Assembly: GCA_937907525.1 (NCBI GenBank)
Contig: CALCIB010000015.1
Coordinates: 1 to 11,622, forward strand
Direction of reading: 5' to 3'
Source: an uncultured Planctomycetales bacterium
Lineage (GTDB): Bacteria; Planctomycetota; Planctomycetia; Isosphaerales; Isosphaeraceae
DNA length: 11,622 nt
Shown here: piece by piece, positions 1 through 5,701 of the stretch
Layout of the letters: every line of letters starts with the position of its first letter
How positions within the stretch are numbered: position 1 is the stretch's first letter
Position numbers and translations under genes: made by a program
The notes under the pieces: model-generated
Databases searched by the model: none
Told to the model about the DNA's origin: nothing
What the model saw: the letters and a program-made list of their open reading frames with translations, nothing else

Positions 1-126
1 AGGGCGCGGGCGTCGGCCTCCTCGCGCGAGCGGCGTTCGGCGAGGGCGCGGGCGTCGGCTTCCAGGGCGCGGGCGTCGGCCTCCTCGCGCGAGCGGCGTT
101 CGGCCAGGGCGCGGGCGTCGGCGCGG
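1..126. repeat. 63-bp tandem repeat encoding coiled-coil heptads
   Basis: Bases 1-63 and 64-126 are two head-to-tail copies of a 63-bp unit. They differ at position 42 versus 105 and in the last few bases. Each unit is exactly 21 codons (three heptads) of the Uma2-like protein tail, reading roughly ARALAERRSREEADARALEAD on the minus strand. The array probably continues beyond the window edge. The high nucleotide identity suggests recent slippage or unequal recombination. Confidence 0.85.
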
Positions 127-857
127 TCGGCCAGGTGTTGGGCGTGCTCCCGCCGCAATCGCTCCGACTCGGCCCTCTCCGCCTCTTCCACGGTCGCTTG
201 TTCCGCCCTTCGCCGTCGCTTCCGCTCCGCCTTGGCGATTCGACGCGCCGCCGCCTCGTCCCTGGCCAACTCGCCGAACGTCCGGAACCGGCGGCCGTCG
301 GGACGAACGATCTCAAGCGCCTCCTTGCGACGCGGGGCGTGGAACGTCACCTCGAGGCGGGGACTCCTCCAGCCGTCCCCCTTGATCGCCCGCAAGCCGT
401 CGGGGCGTCGGATCCAGGCCTCGAAGGCGCCCGACTCCGGATCGTAGAAGTAGTATTCCTCGACGCCGCGCGCGTCGTACCGGAGTCGCTTCCCGTCCAT
501 CTCCTCGGGCGTGTTCGTGTGCGACGCCACCTCGAAGACCACCTGGGGGACCACGCCCTCCTCGACCCACTCGCGGTATGATCGACGATCGCCGCGGGGG
601 CGGCCGAAGACGACCATGGCGTCGGGGGCCATGACGTCGTGGACGTCGTTCTTGGTCGCGTACCACAAAAGATCGCCGGCGACGAAGACGTCGTCGCGGT
701 CGGCGAACAGAGCGTCAAGCCCCTCCTTGATCGTGACGATCCAGCGGAACTGGGTGGTGCTTTCGGCCATCGGCTTGCCGTCGCTCGACGGATATTCCGG
801 CTCGTCGGGGTCGACGTACGTCGTCGAGCCGCGCGGGTCGGGACGGGCGGTGCTCAT
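1..857 (-). CDS. Uma2-family (PD-(D/E)XK) endonuclease-like protein, 3' end cut by window
   Basis: Minus-strand frame open from an ATG at 857 to the window edge; 285 residues are visible and there is no stop, so the C-terminus lies outside. An AGGGGG Shine-Dalgarno sits 7 nt before the ATG. Residues about 35-175 match the Uma2 (DUF820) fold of the PD-(D/E)XK nuclease superfamily: APDAMVVFG at 77-85 gives a metal-binding Asp79, VVFEVAS at 106-112 gives Glu109, and GKRLRYDARGVEEYYFYDP at 122-140 carries the likely Lys123 and the family's 'GV-EYY-DP' signature. From about residue 196 the protein becomes a highly charged, Ala/Arg/Glu-rich predicted coiled coil ending in 21-residue tandem repeats. 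Such tails are common in planctomycete Uma2 paralogues. The biological role of Uma2 proteins is not established; nuclease activity is inferred from fold only. Confidence 0.88.
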   Translation of the reverse strand, partial: MSTARPDPRGSTTYVDPDEPEYPSSDGKPMAESTTQFRWIVTIKEGLDALFADRDDVFVAGDLLWYATKNDVHDVMAPDAMVVFGRPRGDRRSYREWVEEGVVPQVVFEVASHTNTPEEMDGKRLRYDARGVEEYYFYDPESGAFEAWIRRPDGLRAIKGDGWRSPRLEVTFHAPRRKEALEIVRPDGRRFRTFGELARDEAAARRIAKAERKRRRRAEQATVEEAERAESERLRREHAQHLADRADARALAERRSREEADARALEADARALAERRSREEADARA

Positions 858-1036
858 GGGAAGGCCCCCTTCGACGTCGCCTCGATTCAAACGTCCACCG
901 TTTGTAGCATGGATCGCGGGACGACGCCAGTCGGAATCGTCGTTGCCGGCCCGCGGCGCTCGCGATAATCTGCCGAAACCTTGAAGGATCGTTCCTCAAG
1001 GACCATCGTCATCAGCCGCCGCGAGGAGGAATCGCG
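858..1036. promoter_or_regulatory. Divergent intergenic region with candidate promoter and hairpin leader
   Basis: This 179-bp gap separates the leftward Uma2-like gene from the rightward DUF1801-like gene, so both promoters should lie here. On the plus strand GATAAT (964-969) is a good -10-like hexamer, with a weak TTGCCG (943-948) upstream at a short 15-nt spacing. Downstream, 979-1001 (CCTTGA...TCAAGG) can fold into an imperfect hairpin with a 6-bp outer stem, just before a strong Shine-Dalgarno GAGGAGGA at 1023-1030. No U-tract follows, so a terminator is unlikely. Promoter assignment is tentative. Confidence 0.3.
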
Positions 1037-1480
1037 ATGCCCGCCAGGAAGACCGCCGGAGAGGACGGGTTCACCGCCGAGGAACGGGCCGCCATGAAGG
1101 AGCGCGCGCGGGAGGCCAAGGCCGAGACGCGCGCCGGCAAAACCAAGGAGGACGGCGAGAAGGACGTGCTGGAGAAGATCGCCGAGATGGACGAGTCGGA
1201 TCGTCGGCTGGCGAGTCGGCTGCACGAACTCGTCAAGGAGGTCGCGCCGGGACTTTCGCCGAAGACCTGGTACGGGATGCCCGCCTACGCGAGGGACGGC
1301 AAGGTCGTCTGCCACTTTCAAAGCGCCGGCAAGTTCAAGACACGGTACGCGACCCTCGGCTTCAGCGACCAGGCCGCCCTGGACGACGGCGCCCTCTGGC
1401 CGACCGTCTTCGCGCTGACCGCCCTGGGCGCGGCCGAGGAGGCGACCGTCAAGGCCCTGCTGAAACGGGCGGTCGGCTGA
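1037..1480 (+). CDS. DUF1801 / YdhG-like (YjbR/CyaY-like) small protein
   Basis: 147-residue cytoplasmic protein. The ATG is chosen for the strong GAGGAGGA Shine-Dalgarno (1023-1030) six bases upstream. Residues 1-45 are a charged, Lys/Glu/Ala-rich helical extension. Residues about 46-147 carry the conserved core: a helix (VLEKIAEMDESDRRLASRLHELVKE), then SPKTWYGMPAYARDGKVVCHF (74-94), KFKTRYATLGF (99-109) and the C-terminal pattern ALDDGALWPTVFAL (114-127). The 'P-WYGMPAY-DGKVV' signature is typical of the DUF1801 group, which is often grouped with YdhG/frataxin-like proteins. A frataxin-like iron role has been proposed for Bacillus relatives, but nothing here demonstrates it. The gene looks single: 53 bp separate it from the PIN gene and its own regulatory region lies upstream. 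Function otherwise unknown. Confidence 0.85.
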   Translation: MPARKTAGEDGFTAEERAAMKERAREAKAETRAGKTKEDGEKDVLEKIAEMDESDRRLASRLHELVKEVAPGLSPKTWYGMPAYARDGKVVCHFQSAGKFKTRYATLGFSDQAALDDGALWPTVFALTALGAAEEATVKALLKRAVG

Positions 1481-1533
1481 GCGTCGCGCGGGGTCGTCTT
1501 GCCTTCCGTGGGGAGCGAGGATAGCCTGAAACC

Positions 1534-2028
1534 ATGTCCAGGAATCGCGTCTACGTCGAAACGACGATCCCCAGCTTTTACCACGACGCGAGGACCGCGC
1601 CGGACATCGTGGCTCGGCGGGACTGGACGCGCCGGTGGTGGTCCCAGGCGGCCGGACGGCACGAGTTGGTGACCAGCGTGGCGGTGATCGACGAACTGGA
1701 GAACGGTCCCGCCGCGTATAATTCGGCGTGGCTGTCGCTTGTGCGCGACCTTCCGCTGTTGCCGATCGACGTCGCCGTCGCCGAGATCGTGGAGGCATAC
1801 GTCAGACACAAGCTCATGCCCGCCGATCCCGGCGGCGACGCGCTTCATCTGGCCTTGGCGTCGTACCACAAATGCGACTTCCTCGTGACCTGGAACTGCC
1901 GGCATTTGGCGAACGCTCATAAATTCGGCCACGTCCGCCGGATCAACGCGATGCTCGAACTCTTCACTCCCGCCTTGGTGACGCCCCTGGAACTGCTTGG
2001 AGGCGACGATGACCCACGAACCGCTTGA
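1534..2028 (+). CDS. PIN-domain, VapC-like ribonuclease toxin
   Basis: 164-residue protein of the PIN family, probably a metal-dependent RNase acting as a type II toxin. Acidic residues expected in the active site are visible in order: Glu9 in VYVETTIPSFY, where most PIN proteins have Asp; Glu54 in AVIDELENGP; Asp102 in GGDALHLALA; and Asp115 in CDFLVTWNCRHLAN. Hydrophobic segments match beta strands of the fold. The C-terminal RRINAMLELFTPALVTPLELL is typical of the 'ETTIPS' PIN subfamily, where the Asp-to-Glu change is usual, so it need not mean loss of activity. The Shine-Dalgarno is weak (GAGGA at 1517-1521, 12 nt away). The 3' end overlaps the next gene by 20 bases, indicating translational coupling to an antitoxin-like partner. 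The toxin comes first, the reverse of most VapBC pairs. Confidence 0.85.
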   Translation: MSRNRVYVETTIPSFYHDARTAPDIVARRDWTRRWWSQAAGRHELVTSVAVIDELENGPAAYNSAWLSLVRDLPLLPIDVAVAEIVEAYVRHKLMPADPGGDALHLALASYHKCDFLVTWNCRHLANAHKFGHVRRINAMLELFTPALVTPLELLGGDDDPRTA

Positions 2029-2221
2029 TCCGGCGATCGACGAGGTTCGCGAGATCCGGCGGCGGATCTCGGCCCGATTCGACCACGACCCCGCCCGGCT
2101 CGTCGCCTATTACATGGAACTGCAAAAGCGGTATGCGGATCGCCTGATCGATCGACCGCGCGAGCCCGAGGGGGACGACGCGCCTCGACGGCGGGCCGGG
2201 GAGAGGAGCCGCCGCCCATGA
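2009..2221 (+). CDS. Small antitoxin-like partner of the PIN protein
   Basis: 70-residue protein. I prefer the ATG at 2009 to an in-frame TTG at 1997 because GGAGG (1999-2003) lies five bases before the ATG. The gene starts inside the last codons of the PIN gene and its stop overlaps the next start as ATGA. Residues 9-45 (AIDEVREIRRRISARFDHDP, then LVAYYMELQKRY) resemble the short 'DEVR-IR-AYA-FNYDL' proteins that pair with ETTIPS-type PIN toxins. No classical DNA-binding domain (ribbon-helix-helix, AbrB, Phd) is obvious. The C-terminal 20 residues are Arg-rich and probably disordered. Antitoxin function is inferred from size, position and this motif; it might bind and cover the PIN active site without autoregulation. 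Confidence 0.7.
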   Translation: MTHEPLDPAIDEVREIRRRISARFDHDPARLVAYYMELQKRYADRLIDRPREPEGDDAPRRRAGERSRRP

Positions 2222-2877
2222 GATACCGCGTCGTCGCCGCCGTGGACCATCCCGTCCTGGGCGAGATCAAGCGATACGTAAGCTATGGGATCCTTGAAGA
2301 CTGCTGGTCCTTGACCGTCTCCCTGCCGGCCTTCCGCATCTGTTACGAGCGCTGGGGCGACGACGGCCGTGAGTTCCCGGACAGGCGCGACGAGGACGCC
2401 AGGGCGGGCCGGTTCCCCTTGCGGATCCCTTTCACCCCCGCGGACGGCCCGGGGAGGCACGAACCGCCGCTCCCCTCCGACGCCCAGGTCGCGACCGTCG
2501 AGTATCTGAAGGCCACTCAAGACCGGCTCGTCGCGGTGGTCGCCGCCGCGCTGGTCGAGCAAGCCCCGAAACGGTTCCACTGGGAAGACGTCTCCAGGCA
2601 TCTGTCCGACGTGATGCTGGAGCGGCTGGCGACCCCCGCCGGGATGTTGCAGGCGGTCGAGCTTGAAGGCTTCTGTCTCGGCGTCCGTGAGCGGGACGGA
2701 CTGGTCCAGGTCGGCCTCGCCTTCCATTCGGGGATTCTGGAGACCGAGCACGGAGTGAGCGTCATCCTGCATCGCGATGTCCCGGTCCTCGTCGGCGCGT
2801 GGGATTGCCTGGACCAGATCGACTCCACTCAAGACGACTGGGACAGGCTGATGGGCGCGAGCGGGCCGGACGGGTGA
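2218..2877 (+). CDS. DUF6985-like hypothetical protein, third gene of PIN cassette
   Basis: 219-residue soluble protein. It starts at the ATG of an ATGA overlap with the antitoxin-like gene, with GAGGAG (2203-2208) nine bases upstream, so it is co-translated with the PIN cassette. The layout resembles the DUF6985 family: an N-terminal strand region with HPVLGEIKRY (11-20) and SLTVSLPAF (31-39); LPSDAQ (85-90), where the family has PS-x-x-Q, followed by a long helix (VEYLKATQDRLVAVVAAALVE); and a C-terminal beta region ending ETEHGVSVILHRDVPVLVG (175-193), like the 'EEHG-GV-TH' motif of such proteins. There is no catalytic signature, signal peptide or membrane segment. Relatives are uncharacterised. 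The family assignment is from memory and moderate in confidence; the reading frame is well supported. It might be a third component or immunity-like factor, or simply a passenger. Confidence 0.72.
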   Translation: MRYRVVAAVDHPVLGEIKRYVSYGILEDCWSLTVSLPAFRICYERWGDDGREFPDRRDEDARAGRFPLRIPFTPADGPGRHEPPLPSDAQVATVEYLKATQDRLVAVVAAALVEQAPKRFHWEDVSRHLSDVMLERLATPAGMLQAVELEGFCLGVRERDGLVQVGLAFHSGILETEHGVSVILHRDVPVLVGAWDCLDQIDSTQDDWDRLMGASGPDG

Positions 2878-2972
2878 AGCCGGCCTTCGAGAACGCGGGG
2901 CGACGGCTCAATCGGGAGCATCGGACGGGTGGGGGACGTCCGGAGCTTCTCGATCCTCAAGGGATCGCTCAC
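2829..2972 (-). pseudogene. N-terminal stub of a TacT-type GNAT toxin gene
   Basis: Immediately downstream of the TacA-like antitoxin, a GTG codon (2972-2970) overlaps the antitoxin stop as GTGA, the arrangement expected for a TacT start. Its frame begins (V)SDPLRIEKLRTS, and many GNAT toxins paired with DUF1778 antitoxins begin with a similar RIEKL segment followed by a His/Asp-Gly-Phe-Asp-Cys-Gly stretch. Here the similarity stops after about ten codons and the frame ends after 47 codons inside the opposing DUF6985-like gene. A neighbouring frame reads HPSDAPD at about the place where a 'H-P-x-D-x-F-D' block would fall, which could mean a frameshift before the truncation. No acetyl-CoA-binding motif exists. 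Inferred remnant; the match is short and could be chance. Confidence 0.45.
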
Positions 2973-3247
2973 GGCCGTGGGTGCCGCTCGAACGCGCTCG
3001 GTTCGCGGAACAGCCGCTCCAGCCTTGGGAGATCGCGCGGCGGAGCGTCGAGGGCCGCCAGGAACGCCTCCCACCGTTGGGCGTCGAGCGCGAACCGCGT
3101 CCGGCCGACGAGCGTTTCGTCGGCCCTCGCCACGGCGCTTTCCAGCACGAATTCGCCGATCGAGCGCCCCGTCTCCCGCGCCGCCGCCTGGAGTCGCGCC
3201 TCGGTCTCCGGCGACAGCCGCAAATCCAGCTTCGCGCTTCCCGACAT
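2969..3247 (-). CDS. TacA-type (DUF1778) ribbon-helix-helix antitoxin
   Basis: 92-residue protein. The ATG at 3247 is preferred to one 18 bases upstream because GAGGAGG (3253-3259) sits five bases before it. Residues 5-45 form a ribbon-helix-helix DNA-binding domain (AKLDLRLSPETEARLQAAAR, then RSIGEFVLESAVARA), the DUF1778/TacA signature. Residues 46-86 (RTRFALDAQRWEAFLAALD, then LERLFREPSAFE) match the toxin-neutralising tail that wraps the GNAT toxin TacT in known TacAT complexes. TacT-type toxins acetylate aminoacyl-tRNA; TacA blocks them and represses the operon. Here a full TacT gene is missing: only a GTGA-linked stub follows. The antitoxin is therefore orphan and may survive as a DNA-binding regulator or as an antidote to a related toxin elsewhere. 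Confidence 0.88.
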   Translation of the reverse strand: MSGSAKLDLRLSPETEARLQAAARETGRSIGEFVLESAVARADETLVGRTRFALDAQRWEAFLAALDAPPRDLPRLERLFREPSAFERHPRP

Positions 3248-3277
3248 GACCGCCTCCTCTCCCATCGTTCCCGTTGA

Positions 3278-3306
3278 ATTCTAGCAGGCCGACGCCGCGG
3301 CGTCAG
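3278..3306 (-). promoter_or_regulatory. Candidate promoter with palindromic operator for the TacA gene
   Basis: On the minus strand, CTGACG (3306-3301) and TAGAAT (3283-3278) fit a sigma70-type -35/-10 pair with an exact 17-bp spacer. A start near 3271 would give a leader of about 23 nt carrying the GAGGAGG ribosome site. A perfect 14-bp palindrome, GACGCCGCGGCGTC (3291-3304), overlaps the -35 and fills most of the spacer. That position is where a ribbon-helix-helix antitoxin would repress its own promoter. The palindrome and hexamers are seen directly; operator function is inferred. Confidence 0.45.
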
Positions 3307-4031
3307 GACGCGCCGTCGACGGATTCGCGACCCGAGGGGCGGATCCACATCGACTTCTCGATCTCGGGGGCGTGGCGGTATAGCGCGACGACGGCGATTC
3401 GGATCCAGACGTAGAGCGAGGCGAACCCGATCCATCCGATCCGAGGGCCTCCGCATTCCTGGACCGAGATCGGGACGAAGATCGTCGCCAGGAACAGGAG
3501 CGTACACGCGACCGCCAGGACGACGCGCTTGAGGAACGGCCCGATCGGCCCGAACGCGCGGGGGCTGGAATGCAGGTCGAACCCGGCCGGTAGTCGCGCG
3601 GCGACGAACTCCGCGACGGCCTTCCGGTCGGTCCCGGCGATCCTCAGGGGGACCGTGACGTCCACGCCCCCGCCGCGAAGGGTGATCGAGTCCTCAAGCA
3701 TCCGAACCGCCTCCACGTCCTCCCAGCGGAGGAAGCGCGTCTCGCCGTCCGACGACCGGCGGCCGACGCCCTCCTCGTCGAGTCGCCAGGCGACCGACCG
3801 CCGCGCGGAGCCTCGAAGCAGCCACCAGACAAAGACGAGCGGCGGCCCGATCATCATCAGCGCTTTGAACGTCCAGCATGCCGGGCCGCACGGGCCGAGT
3901 CGGTCGAGCAGGGGCAGGGAGAAAAGCCACCACGCCGCGAGCGTCGCCCCGCGAGGGCCCGGGACGCGGACGCCTTCGAGCCGAACGATCGGGCCGATCG
4001 TCAGCGCGTCGGGATCGTGGGTTTCAATCAT
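3303..4031 (-). CDS. Membrane protein with PH-like (YcxB/bPH-type) domain
   Basis: 242-residue predicted inner-membrane protein. Hydrophobic segments at about 28-45, 57-73, 168-188 and 198-218 suggest four transmembrane helices in two hairpins. Between them residues 80-148 are soluble and read WRLDEEGVGRRSSDGETRFL, WEDVEAVRMLEDSITLRGG, then a helix KAVAEFVAARLP. This 'W-ldeeGv-r... l-WedV-av' pattern is that of bacterial PH-like (YcxB-like) domains. The start ATG lies 15 bases after the stop of the serine hydrolase gene on the same strand, so the two are probably co-transcribed; no strong Shine-Dalgarno is visible, consistent with coupling or read-through. Function unknown. The stop overlaps the palindrome upstream of the TacA-like gene. 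Confidence 0.75.
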   Translation of the reverse strand: MIETHDPDALTIGPIVRLEGVRVPGPRGATLAAWWLFSLPLLDRLGPCGPACWTFKALMMIGPPLVFVWWLLRGSARRSVAWRLDEEGVGRRSSDGETRFLRWEDVEAVRMLEDSITLRGGGVDVTVPLRIAGTDRKAVAEFVAARLPAGFDLHSSPRAFGPIGPFLKRVVLAVACTLLFLATIFVPISVQECGGPRIGWIGFASLYVWIRIAVVALYRHAPEIEKSMWIRPSGRESVDGAS

Positions 4032-4046
4032 GATCGCGACTTCACG

Positions 4047-5534
4047 CTATTCCGCCTTGCCGGTCAGCGGCGTCGCCCGGGAGGGGCCGAAGCCGACGTT
4101 GGCCTGGGAGGTCAGCGTCGCCTCGTCGCCGTGGAGCTTGACGCGGAGGGTGACGTAAAACGGGGTCTCGACGAGGACGACCTTCGCGGTCAGCTCGTCG
4201 TCGGCCGTCCAGGCGGCGGACGCGGCGACGGGCTGCTCGGGGAAACCGCCGACGGTCGCGCGCGACTTCGTCCAGGCGCCTCGACCGAGGGGGATGCGGC
4301 TTTCCTTGCCGTCGACGGTCAGGACCAACGCGAGCGCGCCGGCCTCGCCGCGCTCCAGGCGCAGGGATTCGAGCTTTTGGGGGTTGGGCTCGAACTGGAA
4401 CGAGCGGTCGAACGCCTGGACGGTCGATCCCGGCTCGGCGGCGCCTTCGGGCGCCTTCATCGCCAGACCCTTGAGCGCGTTGGCGAGGGCGTCGCGCGCG
4501 GCGGGATCGTCGGGGAGCGGGCGGTCCTTCAGGCCGGGGAGGAGCTTGGCCCAGACGAGGTTCAAGACCCCCTGCATGTCCTTGACGCCGCTGGTGATCG
4601 CGACCACCGCGTCTTGTTCGGGCATGACGACGCAGAACTGGCCGAAGGCGCCGTCGCCGCGGTAGGCGCCGTGGCGACAGCGCCAGATCTGGTAGCCGTA
4701 GCCTTGCTCCCAGTCGCTTTCGGGGTTGCTGCCGTTGGAGGTTTGCAGCGACGTCGCGGCCTTGACCCAAGCCTCGGGGACGAGTCGCCGGCCGTTCCAT
4801 TCGCCTTTTTGCAAGTAAAGCTGTCCGAATTTGGCGATGTCTTCCGTACGCACGCTCAGGCCGTAGCCGCCCAGGGAGACGCCTTGGGGACTGACGTCCC
4901 ATTGGGGGTCGTCGATGCCGAGGGGTTCGAAGAGGCGGGGGCGGAGGAAGTCGAGCACGGTCTGGCCGGTCGCCTTCTGGACGATCGCCGAGGCCATGTA
5001 GGTGCCCGACGTGTTGTAGAGGAAGTGCGTCCCCGGCTTTGACGGGACCGGGTGGGCCAGGAAGACCCTGGTCCAGACCTGGTCGTCGGGCCGCTTGGGC
5101 TCGTCGTGGTGACCGGTGGACATGCGCAGAAGGTCGCTTACGCGCATCGCCTTGAGATTGGCGGAGGGTTCGGCGGGGGCGTCCTCGGGGAAGAACTTGA
5201 GGACCGGGTCGTCGATGGAGAGCTTCCCCTCGGCCGCGGCCAGGCCGACGGCGGTGGAGGTGAAGCTCTTGGAGAGCGAGTAGAGGGCGTGGCGGGTCTC
5301 GGCGTCATAGGGCGCCCAATAACCCTCGACGACCACCCGCCCATGACGCATAAGCATGACGCTATGAATCGAATCGACCGCGTCGGCGGCGCGGACGAAA
5401 TCGAGCGCCGCGACCGACGAGACCCCCATCGCCTCCGGTTCCGCCCGCGACAACGGTTCCGACGCCGTCGTCGAGACGGCGGACAGGCCCGCCAGGACCG
5501 CCGCCGCCGAAACCCACGATCGCTTCGTCCCCAT
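4047..5534 (-). CDS. Secreted serine hydrolase, class C beta-lactamase-like fold
   Basis: 495-residue protein. The ATG at 5534 is supported by GGGAGG (5547-5542) seven bases upstream and by an N-terminal signal peptide (MGTKRSWVSAAAVLAGLSAV, cleavage probably near residue 25). Residues 30-340 form the beta-lactamase/penicillin-binding-protein fold. The SxxK motif is S86-L-S-K89 in ALYSLSKSFTS, with Ser86 the nucleophile and Lys89 the base. YNTSG (173-177) is the second motif with Tyr173. RGDGAFGQF (292-300) occupies the third catalytic-loop position, where beta-lactamases have KTG or HxG. Residues about 380-495 look like an extra C-terminal beta domain. Relatives are esterases or peptidases rather than antibiotic resistance enzymes; the substrate is unknown. 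Likely periplasmic. It heads a two-gene unit with the membrane protein downstream. Confidence 0.92.
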   Translation of the reverse strand: MGTKRSWVSAAAVLAGLSAVSTTASEPLSRAEPEAMGVSSVAALDFVRAADAVDSIHSVMLMRHGRVVVEGYWAPYDAETRHALYSLSKSFTSTAVGLAAAEGKLSIDDPVLKFFPEDAPAEPSANLKAMRVSDLLRMSTGHHDEPKRPDDQVWTRVFLAHPVPSKPGTHFLYNTSGTYMASAIVQKATGQTVLDFLRPRLFEPLGIDDPQWDVSPQGVSLGGYGLSVRTEDIAKFGQLYLQKGEWNGRRLVPEAWVKAATSLQTSNGSNPESDWEQGYGYQIWRCRHGAYRGDGAFGQFCVVMPEQDAVVAITSGVKDMQGVLNLVWAKLLPGLKDRPLPDDPAARDALANALKGLAMKAPEGAAEPGSTVQAFDRSFQFEPNPQKLESLRLERGEAGALALVLTVDGKESRIPLGRGAWTKSRATVGGFPEQPVAASAAWTADDELTAKVVLVETPFYVTLRVKLHGDEATLTSQANVGFGPSRATPLTGKAE

Positions 5535-5701
5535 CGATCCGCCTCCCGCGACTCGCCGTTTTGATTCGAAGCCTCCCGCCCATTGGACGGCGGACCCGAT
5601 CGGCGATCAAGGGAGGCGAGGCGGATCGCGGCCTTCATGCGTTCGACGGCCCGCGGTCGTAGAATTCACCGGGACGCGAGCCGCGCGGGCCGGAGGATGA
5701 G
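5535..5701. other. Divergent intergenic region, serine hydrolase / cysteine-motif gene
   Basis: This 167-bp gap separates two divergently transcribed genes and should hold both promoters. On the plus strand TAGAAT (5660-5665) is a plausible -10 for the rightward gene, but no good -35 lies at 16-18 bp. Ribosome-binding sites are clear at both ends: GGGAGG at 5542-5547 (minus) and GGAGG at 5692-5696 (plus). I see no repeat or RNA gene. Confidence 0.3.

Noticed and set aside
1037..1480. DUF1801-like gene considered as part of the toxin-antitoxin cassette
   Set aside because: It is separated by 53 bp, has its own upstream region, and its family is not known for toxin-antitoxin roles.
887..1798. 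Long minus-strand open frame opposite the DUF1801-like and PIN genes
   Set aside because: Antisense shadow. The plus-strand genes have recognisable families and ribosome sites, whereas this frame is Arg-rich and featureless, as expected from GC-rich codon bias.
2110..2832. Minus-strand open frame opposite the DUF6985-like gene
   Set aside because: No domain, no ribosome site of note, and it opposes a gene fixed by an ATGA overlap and a Shine-Dalgarno.
4017..5042. 341-codon plus-strand open frame opposite the serine hydrolase
   Set aside because: Gly/Ala/Val/Arg-rich mirror of the hydrolase, whose catalytic motifs lie on the minus strand.
4047..5534. Serine hydrolase considered as an antibiotic-resistance beta-lactamase
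   Set aside because: Its third motif and the C-terminal extension fit the esterase/peptidase-like group rather than AmpC.
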